Positions 1 through 6,100 of a stretch of 6,185 nucleotides of DNA are shown in pieces. Source of the DNA: Gemmatimonadaceae bacterium (GTDB lineage: Bacteria; Gemmatimonadota; Gemmatimonadetes; Gemmatimonadales; Gemmatimonadaceae). The stretch spans positions 1-6,185 of the forward strand of contig JACMLI010000542.1 of assembly GCA_014379705.1 (NCBI GenBank), written 5' to 3'. The position numbers and the translations under genes are program-made. How positions within the stretch are numbered: the stretch's first letter is position 1; each line of letters begins with the position of its first letter. Below the pieces are notes generated by a model, which saw only the letters and a list, made by a program, of their open reading frames with translations, was not told the origin of the DNA and searched no databases.

Positions 1-7
1 GCCCGCC

Positions 8-304
8 GTGTGGGTGTGGTCACGTCGTGCTCCGGTTGGGAAGGCGAAGGCCCTCATGGGCAGGGACCTTCGGACTGCCTACAAAGGCAACGCCCGCGCC
101 ACCTCATCCGCCCCGGGGCCGACGGGCATCTCATTACCTCTGCGTCGTGCCGCCGAGTTGTGGCTCGCCACGGGCGTGGTCCCGGTGGCGCACATCGTGG
201 CCGACCTCGGCGGCCAGGGCGAACTCACCGGTGAGTTCGAGGCGATGCCGCACACGGCCACGACGGCTGCTGCCGCCGCGCGCCGCACGTTCCTCCACTG
301 GTAG
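8..304 (+). CDS. Small unidentified ORF, possibly the front part of a damaged gene
   Basis: This 98-residue frame opens with GTG very close to the window edge, so the true start may lie outside. I do not recognise a family. From about position 155 to the stop its codons end mostly in G or C, as expected for real coding sequence here; the first 50 codons do so less clearly. The later part contains a hydrophobic stretch around residues 50-70 (AELWLATGVVPVAHIVADLG). The stop at 302-304 lies 7 nt before the ATG of the next ORF, which is in another frame. It may therefore be a short independent gene, or the upstream half of a gene broken by a frameshift. No Shine-Dalgarno sequence is visible because only 7 nt precede it. 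Confidence 0.25.
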   Translation: MWVWSRRAPVGKAKALMGRDLRTAYKGNARATSSAPGPTGISLPLRRAAELWLATGVVPVAHIVADLGGQGELTGEFEAMPHTATTAAAAARRTFLHW

Positions 305-311
305 GCCTCCC

Positions 312-863
312 ATGCCTTCCCTCTTTGAATCCGTGCGACCGGCGACACTGGCGTGGGCCACACGTCGACTGCTCGCGATCGCAGTTCTGCCGGTGGTGGC
401 GATGCTCGTCCCGGGCATGCTGGCGATGCGGGCGAGGCTGGCCGCCATGGTCGGCGTCGTGGGCCTGCGCCGGCCGTTCGCGAACGTGACGAATCGTCGC
501 GCAGAGCGGGCCCCCGCAATGCTGGTGCTGCCTGACGAGGATTCGGCCGCGGACCAGGCCTTCACCAGCGCGTCACTCGCCTGGCAACGCCGCCTTACGA
601 TGCTGCCTAGCCCCCTGGAGGACAGGCGAAACGAGTTCAATGCCACAGTGCGCATTCGTGCCGCACGCGGCGCCCGGGGCCAGGCCGCCCTCGAGCGCGT
701 GCTGCATCGCCGCACGCGTCGCTGGGAGCTGCATCACGTCATCCCCGGCGACGACCGCACCTCCACGCTCAGCTATCACGTCCGCGTGTCGCGCACCGGT
801 CGCGGACGCCTGCTCGATGCCCTCCAGCAAGCCCCGCATGTCGTCGGCATCGTGATGCGATGA
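312..863 (+). CDS. Hypothetical membrane-anchored protein with MgtC/DUF4956-like C-terminal segment
   Basis: This 183-residue protein uses the ATG at 312. The same frame stays open upstream to 27, but that part is Arg/Ser/Pro-rich and looks like a shadow translation. Codons from 312 onward are strongly G/C-ending. Residues 18-38 (RRLLAIAVLPVVAMLVPGML) form one probable membrane segment. Residues 39-110 are basic and unrecognised. Residues 111-183 read like an alternating strand-helix fold: VRIRAARG, a helix, a Leu/His-rich strand, LSYHVRVSRTGRGRLLDALQ, then HVVGIV. The 'xYxVRVxxxGxxxLLxALxxxPxVxxI' pattern resembles the ACT-like tail of MgtC/SapB or DUF4956 membrane proteins. The multi-pass N-terminal core those families need is missing, so this is either a remnant or a different small protein. 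No strong ribosome-binding site precedes the ATG. It converges with the serine hydrolase; the 82 bp between them contain no obvious terminator. Confidence 0.5.
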   Translation: MPSLFESVRPATLAWATRRLLAIAVLPVVAMLVPGMLAMRARLAAMVGVVGLRRPFANVTNRRAERAPAMLVLPDEDSAADQAFTSASLAWQRRLTMLPSPLEDRRNEFNATVRIRAARGARGQAALERVLHRRTRRWELHHVIPGDDRTSTLSYHVRVSRTGRGRLLDALQQAPHVVGIVMR

Positions 864-945
864 CCACGCCCGCGGCCTGCCTGCTGCGCCCTCTCCCGGC
901 TGAATGTTCGTCAGGTGCGGTGGCGGTCCCGGCCTCTCGCCCAGC

Positions 946-2232
946 TCACTTGAGCGCGGAATACACCAGCACCTTGAACGGATTCGAGAACGGCACTGTG
1001 AGATCGAACACGCTCGTGTAGAGCTGCCCGATGAGGTTCTCCTTCGGGTCTGCCCAGTAGTCCGTCGCGAAGGCGCCTCCCCACGAGAACGTGCCTGTCG
1101 TGAGCACCGATCGAAAGTCATTCTGCGGCGTCTCGAGGGCGAAGCCGAGCCCGAATGCGGTCGTCAGCGTGGGGATCTGGTTGGTGAGCATCAGCTCGAC
1201 GGTCTTCCGCGAGATCAACCTCGCCCCATCGAGCTCCCCACCATTCAGGAAGAGCTGCAGGAATCGCGCGTAGTCCGTCGTGGTGGACGACAGGCCGCCG
1301 CCCCCCGAGAAATACGTCACCTTGCGCGCCGCGAAGTCGGGGTTCACGCCGCGCTCGGGTGTTGCCATGCCCTCCACCACTCCGTCAACGACGCGATGCA
1401 GCGGCACCAGCCGATCCCGACGATCGGCCGGCAGTTCGAACCACGTGTCCGTCATCTTCAGCGGCTCGAAGATGCGCGTGCGGAAGAACCGATCGAGCGA
1501 CATGCCCGACCACACTTCAACGAGGCGCCCGAGCAGGTCGACGCCCAGGCTGTAGTTGAATCGCTCGCCGGGTTCGTAGCGTAGCGGAAGTCTCGCGAGG
1601 GCCGCCATCTTGTCCGCGAGCACGTCGCCCTGGCGACCGAGCGCCGAGATGCCGGCCTTGCCGTAGATCGCCTGGAACTCCTCGCTGCCGATGTCGGCGT
1701 AGTCGAGTCCCGAGGTGTGCGTGAACAGCTGGCGAATCGTGATGCGTCGGCGCGTCGCCGTCGCCTCGTACGTCGAGTCCTTCGGGTTGAACGTCTTGAG
1801 CACCGTGTGCTCGCGGAACTCCGGGAGATACCGTCCCACCGGATCGTCGAGACTGAACTTTCCCTCCTCCCAGAGTATCATCGCCGCCAGCGACGTGATC
1901 GCCTTGGTCTGCGATGCGATCTGGAAGATGTCCGTGGAGCGCATCGGCGTGTTAGTCCCGGCCGTGCGCATGCCGAACGCCTTGTGGTACACGACCTGGC
2001 CGTCCTTCACGATCATCGCCACGGCCCCGGGGATCCGTCGATCCGCTACGAGCCGCAGCATCAGCGAGTCGATGCGTGCCAGGCGCGCGGGGGAGAAGGC
2101 GGCGGCTCCAGTCAGGGACTTGGCACCGTGGGACCCCTGTGCCGCGACGACAAGGGGGAGGGCGAGGGCGACACAGAGCGCTGGCAGCAGGGGGCGCATA
2201 GTTGGCGAGGAAAAGGCCCGGAGACGCAGCAT
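946..2232 (-). CDS. Exported serine hydrolase, beta-lactamase (class C / PBP-like) fold
   Basis: This 428-residue protein belongs to the Beta-lactamase family (PF00144: class C beta-lactamases, DD-peptidases, esterases). The catalytic S-x-x-K motif is S107-Q-T-K110. The second motif position reads Y227-S-L instead of the usual Y-x-N. The KTG-like position is probably W384-G-G-A (TFSWGGAFATDYW), a variant common in the non-lactamase serine-hydrolase branch. HTSG at 172-175 and the GGGGLSSTTTDYARF block at 310-324 also fit this branch. A hydrophobic signal sequence (LLPALCVALALPLVVAA) ends near residue 31, so the enzyme probably acts in the periplasm or as a lipid-free exported protein. The start is uncertain: ATG at 2232 gives an 11-residue n-region, ATG at 2199 gives a classical short signal peptide, and neither has a good Shine-Dalgarno. 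The substrate is unknown; esterase or peptidase activity is as likely as beta-lactam hydrolysis. It stands alone, divergent from the aminotransferase-like gene. Confidence 0.92.
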   Translation of the reverse strand: MLRLRAFSSPTMRPLLPALCVALALPLVVAAQGSHGAKSLTGAAAFSPARLARIDSLMLRLVADRRIPGAVAMIVKDGQVVYHKAFGMRTAGTNTPMRSTDIFQIASQTKAITSLAAMILWEEGKFSLDDPVGRYLPEFREHTVLKTFNPKDSTYEATATRRRITIRQLFTHTSGLDYADIGSEEFQAIYGKAGISALGRQGDVLADKMAALARLPLRYEPGERFNYSLGVDLLGRLVEVWSGMSLDRFFRTRIFEPLKMTDTWFELPADRRDRLVPLHRVVDGVVEGMATPERGVNPDFAARKVTYFSGGGGLSSTTTDYARFLQLFLNGGELDGARLISRKTVELMLTNQIPTLTTAFGLGFALETPQNDFRSVLTTGTFSWGGAFATDYWADPKENLIGQLYTSVFDLTVPFSNPFKVLVYSALK

Positions 2233-2450
2233 CCGAACGGGTGCGAAGCTAGCCCCTTTCCAGTGGCGATGGCCAGCCGTTCACCACTTCACGGGCGCCC
2301 GGCAGTGTCTCAAGGGGGTCGTACCTGTTGTCCTGACGCTCCCTGCGTCTCTCGAACGCTACTGGTTGCGGCTTTGCTATCTGCGATCGAACGATGTCCA
2401 CCCTGTCCCACCGCACACCCGGCTCACATCATTCCTCGGAGCACAATTCC

Positions 2451-2457
2451 GGAGGAG
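2451..2457 (+). promoter_or_regulatory. Strong ribosome-binding site that fixes a GTG start
   Basis: GGAGGAG sits 3 nt before the GTG at 2461 (5 nt from the GGAGG core). It decides the start of the downstream enzyme: the frame is open far upstream, and the next ATG (2482) lies after the twin-arginine pair. The rest of the 228-bp divergent region (2233-2460) shows no convincing -35/-10 pair for either direction and no clear operator. Confidence 0.8.
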
Positions 2458-2460
2458 CAG

Positions 2461-3771
2461 GTGGACATCACCAGACGCGAGATGCTGGCCGGCCTCGGCG
2501 GCATGGCAGCAACAGCGGCCATCGGGACGGCAGGCGCGCAAGACCTCGCCCCGGGGTCCACCCCCACACCACCTGCGCCTCATACGCCTCATACGCCTCA
2601 TACGCCTCATACGCCCCCGATCGTGACCACGGCGTTCCCCCGCAAGCAGGACTTTGCCATCGCCGAGGGCTACACCTACATCAACGGCGCGTACACGCAT
2701 CCGATGCCCCTGGCCGCGGCCGACGCCTACCGGGCCGTTATCGATCGACGGACGCGCATCGGGTTTCCACCGACCGCGAATGCCCCCCAGCGCCCCGACG
2801 CGCGCGCGTCCTTCGCGGCGCTGATCAACGCGAAGCCCTCCGAGATCGGCTGGATCCAGAACACCAGTTCCGGCGAAAACCTCGTCATCGACGCCCTCGG
2901 CCTGGACAAGCCCTTCGATGGCAACATCGTGACCGATGAGCTGCATTTCGAGGGGGCGCTCATTCACTTGCTCGAACTGAAGAAGCGCGGGGCCGACGTG
3001 CGCATCGCGAAGCAAAAGGACGGCCGCGTGGACCTCGCCGATCTCGCGCGGCTCGTCGATCGCAAGACGAAGCTTGTCGAGGTCTCCTTCGTCGCGATGT
3101 ACAACGGCTTCCAGCACGACCTCAAGGCGGTGAGCGAGCTGGCGCACGCGCACGGCGCGTACGTCTACGCCGACGTTATCCAGGGCGTGGGCGCCGTGCC
3201 CCTCGACGTGCGCGCGACCGGCATCGATTTCGCCGCGAGCGCCACGTACAAGTGGATGATGGGTGACTTCGGGCTCGCCTTCTTCTACGTGAAGCAGGAG
3301 CACCTCGGCACGGTGTTCAAGCGTCCGCACTGGAGCTACAACTCCGCCCCGGACGCCGACATGCACTTCTCGCCGTTCGACCCGCTGTATCCCGCACCGG
3401 TGACCTACACACCCGGAACAGACGCGGCCAGCCACGTCCAGCTGGGCACGACGGCCAGCGCCATCGCGGCCGCCCTCGCCGTATCGGTGCCGTACATCGC
3501 ATCGCTTGGGCCCGAGGCCATCCAGGCGCACCGCGTTCCCCTGCTCCGCAAGCTGCAGCAGGAACTCCCACGGCTCGGCCTCACGCCGCAGACGCCGGCC
3601 GACAGCACTTCGCCGGTGCTGACCTTCGCGGTGAAGGACACCACGGAAATCAGCCGGAAGCTCGCGGCCGCGAAGGTGAACATCGGCATCGCCACGAACT
3701 GGGTGCGTATCTCACCCTCGGTCTACAACGACATGGCCGACGTCGACCGACTGCTCAACGCGCTGTCCTGA
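2461..3771 (+). CDS. Tat-targeted class V aminotransferase-fold PLP enzyme
   Basis: The 436-residue product starts at GTG 2461, supported by the strong Shine-Dalgarno. Residues 4-27 form a twin-arginine signal (TRREMLAGLGG, an Ala/Gly-rich core, then AGAQ), predicting export of the folded, cofactor-loaded enzyme. Residues 28-55 are a Pro/Thr/His-rich linker with four HTP repeats. The rest is a fold-type I, class V aminotransferase domain (NifS/SufS, kynureninase, isopenicillin N epimerase-like group). NTSSGEN (134-140) is the phosphate-binding region, D238 with Q241 (YADVIQGVGAVPLDV) contacts the pyridine ring, and K264 in SATYKW should be the Schiff-base lysine. The C-terminal VRISPSVYNDMADVDRLL is typical of the family. 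All key PLP residues are present, so it should be active. No persulfide-carrying cysteine is evident, which argues against a desulfurase. The reaction could be racemisation/epimerisation, lyase or transamination and cannot be told from sequence. No partner gene is adjacent. Confidence 0.9.
   Translation: MDITRREMLAGLGGMAATAAIGTAGAQDLAPGSTPTPPAPHTPHTPHTPHTPPIVTTAFPRKQDFAIAEGYTYINGAYTHPMPLAAADAYRAVIDRRTRIGFPPTANAPQRPDARASFAALINAKPSEIGWIQNTSSGENLVIDALGLDKPFDGNIVTDELHFEGALIHLLELKKRGADVRIAKQKDGRVDLADLARLVDRKTKLVEVSFVAMYNGFQHDLKAVSELAHAHGAYVYADVIQGVGAVPLDVRATGIDFAASATYKWMMGDFGLAFFYVKQEHLGTVFKRPHWSYNSAPDADMHFSPFDPLYPAPVTYTPGTDAASHVQLGTTASAIAAALAVSVPYIASLGPEAIQAHRVPLLRKLQQELPRLGLTPQTPADSTSPVLTFAVKDTTEISRKLAAAKVNIGIATNWVRISPSVYNDMADVDRLLNALS
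2578..2613 (+). repeat. Four perfect tandem copies of a 9-bp unit inside the aminotransferase-like gene
   Basis: The unit CCTCATACG is repeated four times without mismatch, directly followed by CCCCCG. Being 9 bp, it keeps frame and encodes Pro-His-Thr repeats in the linker between the Tat signal and the enzyme domain. It is a likely site of slipped-strand copy-number change that would alter linker length but not reading frame. The identical codons (CAT, ACG, CCT) in every copy suggest recent expansion. Confidence 0.95.
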
Positions 3772-3781
3772 ACCAGCCGTC

Positions 3782-3801
3782 GCTCCGGCGGAGGCCGGAG
3801 C
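3782..3801. terminator. Perfect 8-bp hairpin between convergent genes, candidate bidirectional terminator
   Basis: GCTCCGGC (3782-3789) and GCCGGAGC (3794-3801) form a perfect 8-bp stem with a 4-nt loop. It begins 10 nt after the aminotransferase-like stop codon. There is no T-tract on either side, so intrinsic termination is not assured, but position and symmetry suggest it ends or protects the transcript. Confidence 0.6.
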
Positions 3802-3815
3802 CCAGTGTCGTTGCC

Positions 3816-3829
3816 GTGCTCCGCAGCAC
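3816..3829 (-). terminator. Short hairpin just after the regulator stop codon
   Basis: GTGCT (3816-3820) and AGCAC (3825-3829) pair around a CCGC loop, 6 nt beyond the stop of the minus-strand regulator. A 5-bp stem without a T-tract is weak; it may only be chance in GC-rich DNA or may act with the neighbouring hairpin. Confidence 0.25.
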
Positions 3830-3835
3830 CACTCG

Positions 3836-4702
3836 TCATGGTGCGCCACCGCGCAGTCGTGTCACCATCGCCCTGGTCAGCACGCGCACCAGCGAGTCCG
3901 TGGAGACGCCCATCGCGCGCTGTCGCCAGGCAAACGCGTGGACGCCGTCGCTGGCACGAACAGCCTGCACAAAGAGCGTGGAGTCGCTCGTACGGATGCC
4001 CCCCGAGATCACGTAGTCGACACCGAGCTCCCGACCGATTGCAGTGTGCGGACGCGCATCGGTGAGGTATCGGGCCGTCGTCACGGGACCAATGACGCGC
4101 AGCGGCGGATCCTTCCACTCCGCCAACTGCAGCACCACGTCCTCGGTAACGGCACGGTTCACGTCGGCGATCGCCGGCTCTGCGCCCTCGGTGACCAGCG
4201 GAATCACGGCCAGCCGGAGCTCGGTGTCGGGGACGGTGCGTTCGTCCATCCGCGCCACCAGCACAATCGCCGCCAACACCAGGATCGGTAGCGCGATCCA
4301 GCGTCGAGCCGGTCGCGAAGCACCCCCGCTGATGACGGCCGCGGTCGTCGCCGCCAACGCTGGCTCGGGCGCCTCCGGCACGAGGAAGCGATAGCCCCGA
4401 CGGGGGAGCGTCTCGATGAACCGCGGCGCATCCCCTTCGTCGCCAAGTGCAGCGCGCACCTGCCTCACGCAGTAGTTGAGCCCTGCGTCCTCCTCGACGA
4501 CGGTGTCGGGCCAGAGCAGGCGCTTGAGTTCTTCGCGTGTGACCAATGTTCCCGGTCGCGAAGCGAGCGTGCGCAGCACCTGGGCCGGCTGCGGCTGCAG
4601 TCGCCGCGTGCCCTGCGGACTTCGCAGCTCACCAGTCGAGGGGTCGAACTCGAAGTCGGCGAACCGCAGGACCTCGGGTGAAGGCGTCATGCGCGGGAAC
4701 AT
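3836..4702 (-). CDS. ToxR/CadC-like transmembrane winged-helix regulator with FlgO/TolB-N-like sensor domain
   Basis: This 288-residue one-component regulator has three parts. Residues 12-108 are an OmpR/PhoB-type winged helix (Trans_reg_C): LRFADFEFDPSTGEL at the front, LVTREELKRLLWPD, the recognition helix around AGLNYCVRQVRAALGD (73-88), and the wing FIETLPRRGYRFLVP (95-109). Residues 135-151 (WIALPILVLAAIVLVAR) are a single membrane span, placing the rest outside the cytoplasm. Residues 162-265 (LAVIPLV, NRAVTEDVVLQL, LRVIGPVTTARYL, IGRELGVDYVISGGIR) follow the pattern of FlgO/TolB-N-like domains often fused to such regulators. There is no receiver domain, so DNA binding is probably controlled directly across the membrane. 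Starts at 4702 or 4690 are both possible; neither has a clear Shine-Dalgarno. It is divergent from the ankyrin gene, its most likely target besides itself. Confidence 0.88.
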   Translation of the reverse strand: MFPRMTPSPEVLRFADFEFDPSTGELRSPQGTRRLQPQPAQVLRTLASRPGTLVTREELKRLLWPDTVVEEDAGLNYCVRQVRAALGDEGDAPRFIETLPRRGYRFLVPEAPEPALAATTAAVISGGASRPARRWIALPILVLAAIVLVARMDERTVPDTELRLAVIPLVTEGAEPAIADVNRAVTEDVVLQLAEWKDPPLRVIGPVTTARYLTDARPHTAIGRELGVDYVISGGIRTSDSTLFVQAVRASDGVHAFAWRQRAMGVSTDSLVRVLTRAMVTRLRGGAP

Positions 4703-4708
4703 ACGGGG

Positions 4709-4800
4709 ACCGTCGTGCGCGGCAACGAATGCGTCGCTGCATAGCGCCCTCCCCCGCGAATCCTCATCGCTTCCTCAGCGGGCGCGCGTTGCCCGACGGT
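4709..4800. promoter_or_regulatory. Divergent control region with a widely spaced inverted repeat
   Basis: Between the regulator and the ankyrin gene, ACCGTCG (4709-4715) plus GCAACG (4722-4727) recur as inverted copies CGTTGC (4787-4792) plus CGACGGT (4794-4800). The left pair is separated by 6 nt and the right pair by 1 nt, so the copies are not exact mirror images. They flank the stretch where both promoters should lie, which would suit a regulator binding both ends. Chance similarity in GC-rich DNA remains possible, and no clear -35/-10 pair is visible. Confidence 0.3.
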
Positions 4801-4842
4801 GCCTGCGACCACGACGATGCCGCTCCACCCTCCACGCGAGCC

Positions 4843-5634
4843 ATGCCACTCCTCCCGCGCCGCAACTTTCTCGGCCTCGGCGTCGTTGCCGCCGCAGGCC
4901 TTCGACATCCGTCATCGTTCGTGGCCACGGCACAAGCCACCACGCCCGACGACTTCCCGCGACAACCCTCCGCGCTCGTCCAGGAGGTCGTTGGCGCGTC
5001 CCACGGCAACCTCGCCCGCGTCCGCGAGTTGGTCTCTCGCCAGCCCGCCCTCGCCACCGCGAGCATCGACTGGGGTTTTGGCGACTGGGAGACGGCCCTT
5101 GGCGCCGCCGCGCACACGGGTCGCCGGGAGATCGCCGAGCTCCTCATGGAGAACGGCGCCGAACCCACGCTCTTCTCCGCGGCGATGCTCGGCCAGCTCG
5201 CCGTCGTGCAGGCCCTGATCGAGGCGCGGCCCGGACTCCAGCGTCAGCTCGGCCCGCACAGCATTCCGCTGCTCGCGCACGCCCGCGCTGGGGGCGACCA
5301 GGCCCGCGCCGTGGTGCAGTATCTCGAGCAGTTCCCCGATGCGAACGGGGCGCCGCCCGCGATGACGCTCACCCCGACTCAACGCGACACCTACGTCGGT
5401 ACCTACACCTTCGGCGCCGATCCCAGCCAGCTCCTCAAGGTGACCGTCGAGCGCGAGACCCTCACGATCACGCGCCCTGGGCGAAGCGCACGAAACCTGC
5501 GCCCGGTGTCAGAAGACCTCTTCTATCCGGTCGGCGCAGAATCGGTACGGGTGCGGTTCAGTCGCTCGTCGGGAGTGGTCGCAGTGGTGGAAGTCCTGGA
5601 TCCGGACCTGGTAGTGCGAGCGACAAGGACATGA
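4843..5634 (+). CDS. Tat-signal ankyrin-repeat protein with DUF3471-like C-terminal domain
   Basis: The 263-residue product uses the ATG at 4843. The frame is open further upstream, but that sequence overlaps the divergent regulator and does not read like protein. Residues 1-31 form a twin-arginine signal (PRRNFLGLGVVAAAG, ending near TAQA). Residues 43-163 contain ankyrin-type helix pairs: LVQEVVGASHGNLARVRELV, ETALGAAAHTGRREIAELLM with ENGAEPT, and LFSAAMLGQLAVVQALIEARPGL; these usually form a protein-binding scaffold. Residues 176-262 (LTPTQRDTYVGTYTFG..., VTVERETLTITRPG, LRPVSEDLFYPV, VRVRFSR) are strand-rich and resemble the DUF3471-type domain often attached to beta-lactamase-fold hydrolases. 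No catalytic residues are evident, so it is probably a periplasmic binding or adaptor protein. Only a weak purine-rich stretch precedes the start. A functional link with the upstream serine hydrolase is conceivable but unproven. Confidence 0.85.
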   Translation: MPLLPRRNFLGLGVVAAAGLRHPSSFVATAQATTPDDFPRQPSALVQEVVGASHGNLARVRELVSRQPALATASIDWGFGDWETALGAAAHTGRREIAELLMENGAEPTLFSAAMLGQLAVVQALIEARPGLQRQLGPHSIPLLAHARAGGDQARAVVQYLEQFPDANGAPPAMTLTPTQRDTYVGTYTFGADPSQLLKVTVERETLTITRPGRSARNLRPVSEDLFYPVGAESVRVRFSRSSGVVAVVEVLDPDLVVRATRT

Positions 5635-5640
5635 GTGCTG

Positions 5641-5696
5641 GATGGCAGATGGTAGATGCGCCCTCATGCTCGCTTCCCGCCTGCCCGCCTGCCCGC
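5641..5696. repeat. Short degenerate tandem repeats in the intergenic spacer
   Basis: Directly after the ankyrin gene come 7-bp units GATGGCA, GATGGTA, then GATG (5641-5658). At 5676-5696 the 8-bp unit CCCGCCTG occurs twice plus a partial third copy. No function is evident; the array lies upstream of the padR promoter region. Confidence 0.6.
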
Positions 5697-5724
5697 GCAA
5701 ACCCTTCCGCCCCCACCGGTGTCT

Positions 5725-5752
5725 ACGCTATACCTAGCGTCCATATGTATAG
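5725..5752. promoter_or_regulatory. Candidate PadR operator/promoter with overlapping inverted repeats
   Basis: Two perfect 6-bp dyads overlap in a 28-bp AT-rich island. ACGCTA (5725-5730) pairs with TAGCGT (5735-5740), and CTATAC (5728-5733) pairs with GTATAG (5747-5752); a CATATG palindrome lies at 5742-5747. The island is 12 nt upstream of the padR start. TATGTA (5744-5749) could serve as a -10 element, giving a very short or absent leader, which would match the lack of a Shine-Dalgarno. PadR proteins commonly repress their own promoter at such dyads. Confidence 0.6.
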
Positions 5753-5764
5753 CCCCGACATCCC

Positions 5765-6100
5765 ATGGCCGACCGCTCCCCAATCCTCCCCGGCACGCTC
5801 GACCTCCTCGTCCTCAAGACGCTCTCGGTCGGCGTGCTGCATGGCTACGGCATTGCGCAGCACATCCACAGGCTCTCGCGCGAAGCCCTGAGCGTGGAGG
5901 AGGGCTCACTCTATCCCGTCCTCCAACGTATGGAGACCAAGGGGTGGGTGACGTCGGAGTGGAAGCAGAGTCCCACCAACCGGCAGGCGCGCTACTACCG
6001 CATCACCGCGGCAGGACGAAGGCAGCTCGGTGCCGAGGAAGCCAATTTCCACAAGTCCGTGGCGGCGACCACGCGCGTGCTGCGCGGAGCGGAATCGTGA
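5765..6100 (+). CDS. PadR-family transcriptional regulator
   Basis: This 111-residue protein is a full-length, short-type (subfamily-2-like) PadR regulator. The winged helix shows the family signature in order: LPGTLDLLVLKTL (8-20), HGYGIAQHI (26-34), SVEEGSLYPVLQRMETKGWV (43-62) containing the recognition helix, the wing around RQARYYRITAAGRRQL (73-88), and a C-terminal helix for dimer formation. Such proteins are usually dimeric repressors in the cytoplasm. The start at 5765 lacks a Shine-Dalgarno and lies close to the candidate operator, so translation may be leaderless. The last codons overlap the next gene by 4 bp (GTGA), indicating translational coupling. PadR next to a large duplicated permease is a recurring pair in Acidobacteriota and Gemmatimonadota, where it probably controls the transporter. 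Confidence 0.95.
   Translation: MADRSPILPGTLDLLVLKTLSVGVLHGYGIAQHIHRLSREALSVEEGSLYPVLQRMETKGWVTSEWKQSPTNRQARYYRITAAGRRQLGAEEANFHKSVAATTRVLRGAES

Noticed and set aside
134..715. 193-codon minus-strand frame opposite the 5' region
   Set aside because: Ser/Arg/Ala-rich with no family features; the plus strand has better codon bias and a plausible fold at the C-terminus.
904..1584. 226-codon plus-strand frame opposite the serine hydrolase
   Set aside because: No recognisable domain, and the opposite strand has clear catalytic motifs and conserved family sequence.
1717..2460. Upstream extension of the aminotransferase-like frame to give a 684-residue protein
   Set aside because: This part runs antisense through the serine hydrolase and is Arg/His-rich without domains; the GGAGGAG site and Tat signal fix the start at 2461.
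2233..2460. Promoter candidates such as TTGCGG at 2366 and TTGAGA on the minus strand near 2313
   Set aside because: Neither has a -10 element at suitable spacing.
2377..3531. 384-codon open frame on the minus strand opposite the aminotransferase-like gene
   Set aside because: Composition is a Gly/Arg/Val/His-rich mirror of the real gene; long antisense frames are expected in GC-rich DNA.
4546..4842. Upstream extension of the ankyrin protein
   Set aside because: It overlaps the divergent winged-helix gene and its translation is not protein-like; the Tat signal begins at 4843.
4476..5891. 471-codon plus-strand frame spanning the regulator, ankyrin gene and padR
   Set aside because: Arg/Pro/Ser-rich shadow crossing three well-supported genes in another frame or strand.
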